From contig JBBIJH010000034.1 in the NCBI GenBank assembly GCA_037446075.1, positions 1-20,435 on the forward strand: a DNA stretch of 20,435 bases, given 5' to 3'. The notes beneath the pieces were generated by a model. The model had not been told where the DNA came from, did not search any database, and saw only the letters and a program-made list of their open reading frames with translations. Position 1 is the first letter of the stretch, and each line of letters begins with the position of its first letter. The translations under genes were made by a program, and so were the position numbers. Shown here piece after piece: positions 8,746-15,851 of the stretch. This DNA comes from JBBIJH01 sp037446075 (GTDB taxonomy: Bacteria > Bacteroidota > Ignavibacteria > UBA10030 > JAHEZR01).

Positions 8746-9321
8746 ATGAAGCTTTTCAATTTTGCCAGCAGAGCCGTGTTGATAGTCTGGCTTTTGATTG
8801 CGGGCATGGCTTGCGAAAAGATTGGCCCGGCGGAGCCTATAGACCAGCCAACGGCTCGAGCGCCGCACATTATCAAGCTGATTGATGCGAATTCTGCTTT
8901 GCAGAAGACGATCACGGCCTCGGCGCTGATTACCGTAAACGATGGCGGCACCCTTACGCTGAAGTTCAGAGGCAAAGGTGGTGAAGGGATTGACCTGAGC
9001 CTGGCTTTCTCCCCCGGTATGGTAAGAGAGGACATTACGGCCAGCGTGAGTCTTGACGACAAGGACATGGGGACAACCATGGACTTCGGGCCATCTCCAA
9101 CATCGTTCTCCAGGCCTGCGATCCTTGATTTCTATGCGACAGGCGTAGATTTTGGAAAGTTGCCTAGGAATGCCACGATCAAGCTTTATTACTATAACGC
9201 TGATACAGGTCAATGGGAGCCGATGAATGCAGCATCAATTACCTGGGATATCCGCCAGGGATGGCTCAAGTGCGAAGATGGGGAAATTCCACACTTCTCA
9301 CGATATGCTTTTGGCTACTAA
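8746..9321 (+). CDS. Putative lipoprotein with ZU5-like beta domain
   Basis: This is a 191-residue exported protein. It starts with a basic/hydrophobic signal segment (about 7-22) ending in AGMAC, so Cys23 is the likely lipidation site; Met two residues before the Cys is atypical for a lipobox. The rest is beta-rich. The pattern of a TLTLKF strand, a FSRPAILDF strand, IKLYYYNADTGQWEPM and the closing HFSRYAF resembles bacterial ZU5-like domains, where a YYY...TGxWEP strand and a terminal HFS motif recur. No catalytic residues are evident. ATG 8746 has a strong GGAGGTG 5 bases upstream. It is the first gene behind the sigma-54 promoter and is followed by a TPR protein and a histidine kinase, so an envelope sensor or adhesion role is possible but unproven. 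Confidence 0.78.
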   Translation: MKLFNFASRAVLIVWLLIAGMACEKIGPAEPIDQPTARAPHIIKLIDANSALQKTITASALITVNDGGTLTLKFRGKGGEGIDLSLAFSPGMVREDITASVSLDDKDMGTTMDFGPSPTSFSRPAILDFYATGVDFGKLPRNATIKLYYYNADTGQWEPMNAASITWDIRQGWLKCEDGEIPHFSRYAFGY

Positions 9322-9368
9322 TTCGCAACGCTGAAACTGAACTCTAGAAGAGGGAAGGAACCACTAAC

Positions 9369-10607
9369 ATGATCTTATCAGAGAGAAACGTTCTGAGCGT
9401 GGAGATCCTTTCGCTATTGAAAAACTACTGTGGCCAGAGGCTTATCTCGAAGTTCATTCGCGACCAGAAAAGGATGCAGGCAGTTGAGCGGCGTCTCTTG
9501 CGTCAGGGCGGCCAGAAGTTGTCGAAGGAAGACACACCAGAAGTCTCCCTCGATAACGGGGCAGCCTATGATCAACTCGTAACGATGTGCAAGCAGAGTC
9601 TGGACGCGTACGAGTTCCAGGAAGTGATGCTGCAAATTGGAGACCTGTTCAAGTCGCACGGGGAGCTGCAAAAGGCCGAGCAAGCGTACAGCAACGTGAT
9701 GCAATACGCCGAAAAGGGCGATCATGCGGAATTTGTCGCCGAAGCGCTCCTTCGTCGTGGAGAGGTCTACTGTCGCCAGGGTCTATGGAAGGAATCGAAT
9801 CGGGATCTCGATTATAGCCGCAGCTTGTTCCTTAAGGCGAAGGATCGCACTTCAGTAGCGAAGGTTGAAAACGTCCTTGGGGCATCGTTCGCCCAGCAGG
9901 GACATCTGAAACGGGCAAAGTCACACTTCTCCAAAGCCCTCCGGGCGCTGGAGCAGTCCCAGCAAAAAGTGATGACAGCAACGGTGTTGATGAACCTTGG
10001 GATCGTTCACAATATTATGGGGGAATGGCGGAAGGCACTGGAATACTATCAACGAGCGCTCCCGTACTTCGAAAGCGCAGGAGATGCACGAAGGGTAGCA
10101 CAGATCTACCACAACATGGGAATGTCGCATCTATCGAAGAGTGACTACAATGAGGCCATTGCCATGTTTGATAAGAGCGTTGCGATCTCGACGAAACTTC
10201 AGGATCCCCAGCTTGCGGGTCTGGCGCAACTTGGGAAGGCCTCTGTGCGCTTTCAACTCGCAGACTATCCTTACGCTCTGGCTTTTTGCAATCTAGCGCT
10301 TGCTCAGTTCGAGAAGACGAACGACCGGCTTAGCATGGCCGATGCGTACAAAGTGAAAGGCATGGTGCTTCGAGAGATGAAGCAGTATGATCTTGCCGAG
10401 ACGCACTTCCAGACCAGCATCCGGATTAACGAGGAACACGGCAATCTCTTGAACCTTGGAGAATCCTACTACGAGTTAGGGCTTCTTGAGAAAAAGAGAC
10501 GAAACGGGAAAGATGCAAAAGATGCGTTCGAGAAGGCCAGTCGCTTCTTCGAGAAGGTCGGTGCCAGCAGTCAATTAGAAAAAACAAAAGAAGAACTCGC
10601 AGAGTAA
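9369..10607 (+). CDS. TPR-repeat protein
   Basis: This is a 412-residue soluble protein with no signal peptide or membrane segment. The first 80 residues are charged and lack clear repeats. From about residue 80 to the end it is almost wholly tetratricopeptide repeats of the longer TPR_12/Rap type; examples are LMNLGIVHNIMGEWRKALEY, IYHNMGMSHLSKSDYNEAIA and ESYYELGLLEKKRRNGKDA. Such solenoids bind partner proteins or peptides. The style matches the TPR region of the kinase encoded at 3301-7014, which suggests shared partners or a common origin. ATG 9369 has the purine-rich GAGGGAAGGAA just upstream. It lies 47 bases after the lipoprotein and 11 bases before the histidine kinase, within the presumed sigma-54 operon. 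The specific partner is unknown. Confidence 0.88.
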   Translation: MILSERNVLSVEILSLLKNYCGQRLISKFIRDQKRMQAVERRLLRQGGQKLSKEDTPEVSLDNGAAYDQLVTMCKQSLDAYEFQEVMLQIGDLFKSHGELQKAEQAYSNVMQYAEKGDHAEFVAEALLRRGEVYCRQGLWKESNRDLDYSRSLFLKAKDRTSVAKVENVLGASFAQQGHLKRAKSHFSKALRALEQSQQKVMTATVLMNLGIVHNIMGEWRKALEYYQRALPYFESAGDARRVAQIYHNMGMSHLSKSDYNEAIAMFDKSVAISTKLQDPQLAGLAQLGKASVRFQLADYPYALAFCNLALAQFEKTNDRLSMADAYKVKGMVLREMKQYDLAETHFQTSIRINEEHGNLLNLGESYYELGLLEKKRRNGKDAKDAFEKASRFFEKVGASSQLEKTKEELAE

Positions 10608-10618
10608 AGAGGGACACC

Positions 10619-11911
10619 ATGAAATTCAACGAGCTGGTTCAAGAAAAGTCACGCGTCGATACATCAGCGACTGCTCGGCGGATTGGCTTCGATAGACGAG
10701 TCCAGAATCTCGAGACGATTCTCAGCGTCGTTCGGAAAACGAATACTTCACTCGTTTTACCCGACGTGCTGGAGTTGGTCATTGACCAGGCGATCCGCAT
10801 CACGAACGCAGAGCGTGGGTTCCTTATGCTTGCGGACGATGACCGTCGGCTCCACTATGTCGTTGGTCGTGACCGGGATGGGAAGAGCATTCACCCGGAA
10901 AACTTCCAGGTTAGCTCGAGCGTCCTCGAAGATGTCTTCACGACTGGTGAATCCATTTGCATCGAGAACGCGCTGAACGATGAGCGCTTTGAGCGTCGGC
11001 AGAGTGTCGTGAATCTGGAGTTGCAGACGATCATGTGCGCACCGTTGCAGGCGCCGGAGAAGCCGATTGGAGTCATATACGTAGATAGTCGCTTCATTCA
11101 GCCCGTTGAGAAGGAGGACATCCTCTACCTTTTCGAGATTCTTGCAGGGCAGGCAGCAATCGCCATCCAGAACGCTCGCTTGTATGAAGACCTCAAGAAA
11201 ACGTATGAGGAGCTGCGTCAGGCCAACGAACAGATCATCAAGTCAGAGAAAATGGCACTGAGGGGCGAGCTGGCTGCTGAAGTCAGTCACGAGCTGAAAA
11301 ATCATATTGCAGTTCTCCTTCTGCAACTCCAAGCGCTTCAACGACGATTAGTGAAGGGAACGACCGCTGGTGCTAACGACTCTGTCATGGAGATCATTCA
11401 AGGCGTCCACAGGATCAACAGCTTCTCAGAAAATCTTCTTGCTCGATCTAGCTTGACCTCGAATATGAAGCGTCAGGACCTGAACAAAGTCGTGGCTGAC
11501 TTTGCTGCTTTCATCAAGGTGCTGCCGAAGTTCCGGAAAGCGAAGATCGAAATCGAAGCACAGGAAACTTTGCCACAAACTTCTCTGGACAAAGAGCAGA
11601 TTCAGCAAGTCCTGCTTAACCTAGTTAACAATGCTGTAGAGGCTTACAACGAAACCACTATAAAGTTGAGGACAGGGTACGATGTTCTTAAGAATCTGGT
11701 TGTTCTTGACGTCGCAGATACTGGTCCCGGCCTTGATCCCGAAGTCAAAGAAAAGCTATTTGTGGAGAAGATCACGACGAAGGAAAACGGGCACGGCTAT
11801 GGATTGAGTATTTGTCGGAAGGTGATTGAGAACCACAACGGAAAAATTGCTGTAGAGTCTGAGGCGGGAAAGGGGACAACTTTCAGGATCACGCTGCCCG
11901 CTGCTGCGTAG
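10619..11911 (+). CDS. GAF-domain sensor histidine kinase
   Basis: This is a 430-residue cytoplasmic sensor kinase without membrane helices. Residues about 45-188 form a GAF domain (LELVIDQAIRITNAERGFLML through GVIYVDSR to AIAIQNARLY). A short coiled linker leads to the HisKA helix with the phospho-acceptor H224 in EVSHELKNHIAVL; the H-box has NHI where NPL is usual. The HATPase_c domain shows the N-box (LLNLVNNAVEAY, about 332-343), the G1 box DTGPGL (367-372) and the G2 box GHGYGLSI (391-398). ATG 10619 has AGAGGG upstream and follows the TPR gene by 11 bases. No receiver protein with an intact phosphorylation site is encoded nearby; the only receiver-like domain is the degenerate one in the sigma-54 activator. 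The partner is thus unassigned. Confidence 0.93.
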   Translation: MKFNELVQEKSRVDTSATARRIGFDRRVQNLETILSVVRKTNTSLVLPDVLELVIDQAIRITNAERGFLMLADDDRRLHYVVGRDRDGKSIHPENFQVSSSVLEDVFTTGESICIENALNDERFERRQSVVNLELQTIMCAPLQAPEKPIGVIYVDSRFIQPVEKEDILYLFEILAGQAAIAIQNARLYEDLKKTYEELRQANEQIIKSEKMALRGELAAEVSHELKNHIAVLLLQLQALQRRLVKGTTAGANDSVMEIIQGVHRINSFSENLLARSSLTSNMKRQDLNKVVADFAAFIKVLPKFRKAKIEIEAQETLPQTSLDKEQIQQVLLNLVNNAVEAYNETTIKLRTGYDVLKNLVVLDVADTGPGLDPEVKEKLFVEKITTKENGHGYGLSICRKVIENHNGKIAVESEAGKGTTFRITLPAAA

Positions 11912-11948
11912 TGACTCTTTGGGAAGGGCTTGCAAGTCCGCGGATAAA

Positions 11949-11981
11949 GGCTAACACAGCCCTAGAGACCTGTGGCTAGCC
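11949..11981. terminator. Possible bidirectional terminator stem-loop between convergent operons
   Basis: GGCTA (11949-11953) pairs with TAGCC (11977-11981) and CACAG (11955-11959) pairs with CTGTG (11970-11974), separated by a small A/GC internal loop and closed by a 10-base loop. It lies between the histidine kinase stop and the convergent hydrolase gene, overlapping the latter's stop codon. No clear T-tract follows on either side, so intrinsic termination is uncertain. Confidence 0.35.
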
Positions 11982-12608
11982 GCGCTCAAGAAACGGGTTT
12001 CTCCGTCGCTCCTGACCGATCGTTGTTGAGGGTCCGTGGCCCGGATACACAATGATCGAGTCGTCGAGAGTAAGGAGTTGTTCTCGTATCGATTTCATCA
12101 GCGCGTCCCAATCCCCGCCGGGAAGATCAACCCGGCCGATGCTTCCTGCAAACAAAGTGTCTCCTGAGAAAAGGATCTTCTCCTTTCGCTCCAGGAGACA
12201 GATCCCGCCTTCCGTGTGACCAGGGGTAAACAGAACCTCAAACCTTAGGCTTCCCACTTCTATCAGATCACCGTTGTCGAGGTATTTGGATGCCTTCGTC
12301 GCTGGAATCTCGAAAGGCAGAGAAAACTCCATCGGCTTCGGATTCATGATCCACCATTCGTCTAACCGGTGGATCGCAATCGGTGCCAATGTTTGCAACT
12401 GGAGATCGGCGTTGTCCGCAACATGGTCCCAGTGCCCGTGGGTGTTCACGATCAATTCGATGGCGAGGCTATACTTGCTTGCAGCTTCCAACAGACGACG
12501 AGCAGAATCCTTCGGCGCATCTACGACAATTGCTCGACCTGATGTTTCGTCTCCCACCAGATAACCAATCGTGTAGAAAGGTCCGCTTTCGACTGCTTCG
12601 ATGATCAT
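11976..12608 (-). CDS. Metallo-beta-lactamase-fold hydrolase (glyoxalase II-like)
   Basis: This is a 210-residue binuclear-metal hydrolase of the small glyoxalase II/YcbL-like type. The full metal ligand set is visible: HGHWDH (H57, H59, D61, H62), H131 in TPGHTEGG, D150 in FSGDTLF and H191 in YPGHG. The start at 12608 is chosen because MIIEAVESGPFYTIGYLV is the typical family N-terminus, although its ribosome binding site is poor. ATG 12671 is in frame, begins 3 bases after the preceding ATPase stop, and would add 21 residues that look unlike the family. It is the last gene of the ECF transporter operon; the reaction (thioester or other hydrolysis) and the link to the transported compound are not known. 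Confidence 0.88.
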   Translation of the reverse strand: MIIEAVESGPFYTIGYLVGDETSGRAIVVDAPKDSARRLLEAASKYSLAIELIVNTHGHWDHVADNADLQLQTLAPIAIHRLDEWWIMNPKPMEFSLPFEIPATKASKYLDNGDLIEVGSLRFEVLFTPGHTEGGICLLERKEKILFSGDTLFAGSIGRVDLPGGDWDALMKSIREQLLTLDDSIIVYPGHGPSTTIGQERRRNPFLERG

Positions 12609-12674
12609 AAAGTTAAGGCACGGTCGAAGGGTGAGAAGGAACAAATAAGGACCGTCTCTTCGAAATGGCATCGA

Positions 12675-13133
12675 TCATGGTGCTTCCCTCTGCAACAGGA
12701 GAGTGGCGAACTCTTCCGCAGTTGATGGCATGACTTCGAAGCGAAGAACTCGAGCCATCCGCCAGAGAACTGGAAGCGAGAGGCCGCTTCGTCTAAGAAT
12801 CGTACGGAGGTCAGGGCGCGCTGCAAGTTCCTCCTTTCCTCCATAGAAAACAATCTCGCCCGCGGCCAATATTACAATCGTGTCGCAGAGTCCCAAGAAC
12901 TGATCAATATCGTGAGAGACGATGATGACAGTTTTCTTTTTCTCTCTCAATGTCTGCAGTGCAATTCTGAGTAATTTTCTCTGTTTGCTATCAAGCCCAC
13001 CGCTTGGCTCATCGAGGGCAGCAATGGGCGTGTCCATCGCTATCGCGGAGGCGATGGTAAGGAGCTTTCTCTTCGACGGATGAAGATCGTAAGGATGAGC
13101 GAAACCGATTTCTTGCAAGTTGAGCAGACGCAA
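12675..13133 (-). CDS. ECF transporter ATPase, C-terminal half after in-frame stop
   Basis: This is the downstream half of an EcfA-type ATPase, in the same frame as the upstream half (13149-13487) and separated from it only by a TAG codon and a few residues. It contains Walker B (PIAALDEP), the D-loop region SGGLD and the H-loop IIVSHD. At the signature position LSGGQ it reads LHPSK, so it cannot supply a normal signature to the partner ATP site; I recall similar LHPS-type loops in some ECF ATPases, but cannot check. Translation could restart at TTG 13133, which has GAGGAAG a few bases upstream, only about 15 bases after the stop. Alternatives are a true pseudogene, stop readthrough or a sequence error. 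Length of both halves together, about 270 residues, is normal. Confidence 0.7.
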   Translation of the reverse strand: MRLLNLQEIGFAHPYDLHPSKRKLLTIASAIAMDTPIAALDEPSGGLDSKQRKLLRIALQTLREKKKTVIIVSHDIDQFLGLCDTIVILAAGEIVFYGGKEELAARPDLRTILRRSGLSLPVLWRMARVLRFEVMPSTAEEFATLLLQREAP

Positions 13134-13148
13134 TGCTTCCTCGGCGAG

Positions 13149-13151
13149 CTA
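13149..13151 (-). other. In-frame amber stop splitting the second ECF ATPase
   Basis: On the minus strand the codons run CTG CGT TAG CTC GCC GAG GAA. The reading frame before and after the TAG is the same, and both sides match one EcfA protein. This points to a nonsense change rather than a frameshift, unless it is a sequencing error or is read through. Confidence 0.75.
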
Positions 13152-13487
13152 ACGCAGGGTTTCCTTCTGCAAGTTCTTCGGTCCAAAGGCGGCCTCTTCA
13201 AAAACAGTCCTAGCGAAAATCTGGTCGTCCGGATTCTGAAAGCTCAGTGCCACGTAACGGGCCAGGTCGGCTACGTCGTGATCTCTTGTATTTGTCTCGC
13301 CGATGAAAACATCCCCTCGGGTCGGCTTCAAGATGCCGTTAAGATGCTTAAGCAGAGTGGATTTACCTGCCCCATTGTGACCCATGAGCAAGACGGTCTC
13401 GCCAGTGGGAATCGTGAGATTGATGCCCCTAAGTGCCTCAAGAACGCCTGAATAGACGTGGTGCAGGTTTTTGATCCGTATCGTCAC
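13149..13487 (-). CDS. ECF transporter ATPase, N-terminal half ending at in-frame TAG
   Basis: This is the N-terminal 112 residues of an EcfA-type ATPase. It has Walker A GHNGAGKST (36-44) and the Q-loop with Q84 (ALSFQNPDDQIFARTV), followed by the family motif FEEAAFGPKNL. It starts at GTG 13487, which overlaps the stop of the preceding ATPase in a GTGA tetranucleotide. It then ends at TAG (13149-13151) exactly where the alpha-helical domain should continue. The following codons in the same frame (LAEEALRLLNL) restore the family pattern. A single C-to-T change from CAG (Gln) would explain the stop. Taken alone this fragment lacks Walker B and the H-loop and could not hydrolyse ATP. Confidence 0.72.
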   Translation of the reverse strand: MTIRIKNLHHVYSGVLEALRGINLTIPTGETVLLMGHNGAGKSTLLKHLNGILKPTRGDVFIGETNTRDHDVADLARYVALSFQNPDDQIFARTVFEEAAFGPKNLQKETLR

Positions 13488-14335
13488 GTTAGCTCTGTCA
13501 ACTTTCCAAGCGCTTCTCGGTATGTGTATGGAAAGGAGGCCAAGCTCCTTCCAGCCCGTCGCGAAAGCTCATAATACAACTCTGTCCACACAGGCGCACC
13601 AACTTCTCTCTCAAATGAAAATCCGCCCGCGAAGAACTCTCTTGGACTTCCCCGGTACACTTTCCTCCCTTGGTCCATCACAAGAATACTATCTACAAGC
13701 CTCGGAAAGATCTCATGGTGTTGCTCTACGATGAGGAGTGTTTTCCTCCCTTTTAGTCTTCTCAGAAGAGCACTTAATGCTCGAATTCCCTCCGGATCAA
13801 GAGAGAGTGTGGGTTCGTCCAGGATCAAGACAGGAGGGTCAAGGGCAAGGACACAGGCGAGTGTGAGCCGTTGTGTTTCCCCTCCAGATAGCTCGAGAGG
13901 ATCTCTGTCTGCGAGATGTGAGATCCCTACTTCCCTCATCAAATCCTCCACACGTTGGACCATCAAACCCCGATCGAATCCAAGGTTTTCCATTGAAAAA
14001 GCAATCTCTTCTCTGACAGTCGGCTTGATGCCCGTGAGGTATATATTGCTGTTCTGTGGCAGGAAACCGACTTTCCTCGTCATCTTTTCGAGTGGCGTTG
14101 TGAAGGCATCGGATCCATCTACAACGACATTCCCCTCTTTCCAGCCGCCGGAAAAGTAGTGAGGCAGAACAGCGCTGAGCGCAAGAGCGAGCGTTGTTTT
14201 CCCGGCCTCGGATGGACCGATGATTCCACAACACTCGAACTCTTCAACAGCGAAGCTCAGGTTTGCCAGAGCATACTTCTGGCTTCCTTTATAACGGTAG
14301 GAGAAATTTTCTACTTTGATCAGAGCAGAAGCCAT
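13484..14335 (-). CDS. ECF transporter ATPase (EcfA type), intact
   Basis: This is a 283-residue ATP-binding subunit that powers the ECF module. It has Walker A GPSEAGKTT (40-48), Q-loop Q94 (FLPQNSN), signature LSGGE (149-153), Walker B VLILDEP (169-175; E174 catalytic) and D-loop SLD. At the switch position the segment IVEQHHE aligns with the usual IVEHDLE, so Gln205 occupies the histidine position, with His206 next to it. A C-terminal extension after the nucleotide domain is present, as in other EcfA proteins. ATG 14335 is preferred because GGAG lies 9 bases upstream; ATG 14350 would add five residues and has no clear binding site. The start overlaps the EcfT gene and the stop overlaps the next ATPase start. 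Confidence 0.9.
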   Translation of the reverse strand: MASALIKVENFSYRYKGSQKYALANLSFAVEEFECCGIIGPSEAGKTTLALALSAVLPHYFSGGWKEGNVVVDGSDAFTTPLEKMTRKVGFLPQNSNIYLTGIKPTVREEIAFSMENLGFDRGLMVQRVEDLMREVGISHLADRDPLELSGGETQRLTLACVLALDPPVLILDEPTLSLDPEGIRALSALLRRLKGRKTLLIVEQHHEIFPRLVDSILVMDQGRKVYRGSPREFFAGGFSFEREVGAPVWTELYYELSRRAGRSLASFPYTYREALGKLTELT

Positions 14336-15093
14336 CGGAGAATTCTCCATGCTACGATCAACACTGTTGCGGTAAACAGAATGCGATTTGTCACTCGCTC
14401 GAGTTTTGATTCGCGGATCTCTGTCAAGAATGACCTTGGTCCCTGAATGCCAAGGCCTCGAATCTCGAGTGCTAACCCACGTTCTAAACTTTCTGAGAGA
14501 TAACTGAAGATCACAGGCAAGAGAATCGGAAAGAACGCCTTGACTCGCTTTAGGGGATGTCCTCGTGTCTTGAGTCCACGAGAAGATTGCGCAATGTAGA
14601 TCCTCTGGATTTTCCGCCCCAGAGTATCAAGCATCTGAAGTGAATGGGCGAAAACATAAATTGCCCGTGGGTTTGCGCCCTTCATCAACAAGGCGATGGA
14701 AAGTTGATGCGCGGATGTCGTCGCGAAGAATAGGAGGAGCGAAAGAGAAATAATGATGAGCCTGATCGAGACACCCAGGCCAAAGGTGAAACCTGCAGGG
14801 TTCACTTTTATTCCGATGACATGACGGATCTCCGGGCTTTCAGGATAAACCAAAAGATTGAGCAATAGGATGACCATAGCGACAGGGAAAACATACCGAA
14901 GAAATCTTTTTATGATGGCCCAACGCTTCGAACTTAAGAGTGTCAGCGACAGCGCAATAAGTGCGAGAACGGCCTCCCCTCTCAAGTCCAGAAAGAACGA
15001 AAGAATGACGAGTGCAAGACAAAAATAGAGCTTCGTCAAAGGGTGGACCCGATCAACCAGACTTCCAGATTCAAGTGGTGAGGATGTTTTCAT
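14320..15093 (-). CDS. ECF transporter transmembrane component EcfT (CbiQ family)
   Basis: This is a 257-residue integral membrane scaffold that couples the two ATPases to the S component. It has the family N-terminus (SLVDRVHPLTKLYFCLALVI), several hydrophobic helices across residues 20-135, and the two cytoplasmic coupling motifs containing A-x-x-x-R-G: AQSSRG and ALEIRG. It ends with a last hydrophobic segment (ILFTATVLIVAWRILRWLLL). ATG 15093 has a CCGAGG sequence just upstream. It overlaps the S-component stop by 23 bases and its own stop overlaps the ATPase start, so the cluster is tightly coupled. EcfT identity is well supported; nothing in it reveals the transported substrate. Confidence 0.9.
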   Translation of the reverse strand: MKTSSPLESGSLVDRVHPLTKLYFCLALVILSFFLDLRGEAVLALIALSLTLLSSKRWAIIKRFLRYVFPVAMVILLLNLLVYPESPEIRHVIGIKVNPAGFTFGLGVSIRLIIISLSLLLFFATTSAHQLSIALLMKGANPRAIYVFAHSLQMLDTLGRKIQRIYIAQSSRGLKTRGHPLKRVKAFFPILLPVIFSYLSESLERGLALEIRGLGIQGPRSFLTEIRESKLERVTNRILFTATVLIVAWRILRWLLL

Positions 15094-15685
15094 GCCTCGG
15101 GAAGCGAATGAGAAGCCGATAAGGGAGTCTTTTCAGGATCAGGAAAGCAATCAGATAAGTCAGCATTTTGTCCACCGGGTCGGAGGCAAGTCCTTGAAGA
15201 AAAGTACTTTCAAGGATGCTTTTCCCGACCGCACGAAAGTAGATAACGAGGAAATCGGTCCCCCCCAGCGTGATGCCGCTGAAGAGATAAGCTGATATCG
15301 GCGCCGATATTACAGCCGCGATGATTCCCTGAACAAGCCCTCCGGGAACCGCGGTGTACCATCTTCGGAAAAACCCTCGCCGCCCCCAGAAACCAGTGAA
15401 CGCTCCGATAGCAATGACAGTAGGGATAAAAAACACCCATGTGGGACTGAACATAAAGCTGGAGACAATGTTGGCAACGGACCCTGCAAGAATTGCAGCC
15501 CAGGGGCCGCACAAGACCGCGACGAGGACTGTTCCGATCGAATCGAAGTAGAACGGCAATTTGATGAGTGCCGTGAGCTGACCGAGCGATAAGTTTAAAG
15601 CGGCCCCGAAAGCGATGAAGGGGATTGCAATGCCGGAGGTTTCGTGCTTTATGGAAGATTTCAGGCGATGCGGGAACTTGACCAC
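15071..15685 (-). CDS. ECF transporter S component (substrate-specific), substrate unknown
   Basis: This is a 204-residue membrane protein with about six hydrophobic segments, the size and layout of ECF substrate-binding components. Telling stretches are GAALNLSLGQLTALIKLPFYFDSIGTVLVAVLCGPWAAIL (described in pieces: NLSLGQ, LPFYFDSIGT, GPWAAIL), ISAPISAYLFSGITLGGTD, and SDPVDKMLTYLIAFLILKRLP. These resemble generic ECF S proteins found beside their own EcfT and ATPases. It does not look to me like BioY, ThiT, RibU or CbiM. The only possible start is GTG 15685, because the frame is closed by TGA upstream and no ATG is available; its ribosome binding site is weak. It is the first gene of the operon, about 44 bases from the predicted transcription start. 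Confidence 0.82.
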   Translation of the reverse strand: MVKFPHRLKSSIKHETSGIAIPFIAFGAALNLSLGQLTALIKLPFYFDSIGTVLVAVLCGPWAAILAGSVANIVSSFMFSPTWVFFIPTVIAIGAFTGFWGRRGFFRRWYTAVPGGLVQGIIAAVISAPISAYLFSGITLGGTDFLVIYFRAVGKSILESTFLQGLASDPVDKMLTYLIAFLILKRLPYRLLIRFPRHENILTT

Positions 15686-15735
15686 TTCGTTGTCGTCGTT
15701 TGCCTTTCTTGTTCAACCAGGTTTCCGCCTTGGGG

Positions 15736-15764
15736 ATTATACCCAATTCGCGCAAGAGAATCAA
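15736..15764 (-). promoter_or_regulatory. Sigma-70-type promoter of the ECF operon with overlapping dyad
   Basis: On the minus strand, TTGATT (15764-15759) and TATAAT (15741-15736) are separated by exactly 17 bases, a near-ideal housekeeping promoter. Transcription should start near 15729, leaving about 44 bases before the GTG of the S component. An inverted repeat AGAATC-N7-GATTCT (15757-15775) overlaps the -35 element and could be an operator. The short leader leaves little room for a riboswitch, and none was recognised. Confidence 0.7.
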
Positions 15765-15851
15765 GGAGGGATTCTTGATGTTTCCACGATTCTTTATTAG
15801 ATTCGACGAAGGAAAAAGGCCTGCCCCTCTTCAGCCAGTCTTTTCAAAGGA

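Noticed and set aside
8516..8749. A 77-codon plus-strand open frame from a TTG, covering the gap before the lipoprotein
   Set aside because: It overlaps the sigma-54 promoter and the lipoprotein start, has no good ribosome site and no recognisable protein pattern.
13080..13451. A 123-codon plus-strand open frame across the interrupted ATPase
   Set aside because: It is antisense to clear EcfA coding sequence and has no family resemblance.
15686..15735. A riboswitch in the ECF leader
   Set aside because: The predicted leader is too short for most classes and no conserved core of TPP, cobalamin or preQ1 elements was recognisable; a small hairpin at 15717-15733 begins partly upstream of the predicted start.
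15210..15764. A 184-codon minus-strand open frame inside the S-component region
   Set aside because: It is a shifted frame of the S-component gene; its translation lacks the hydrophobic pattern and starts upstream of the predicted transcript start.
15772..15800. A plus-strand promoter TTCTTG-17-TATTAG for the zinc-ribbon gene
   Set aside because: Both boxes match the consensus poorly; the agreement is no better than chance.
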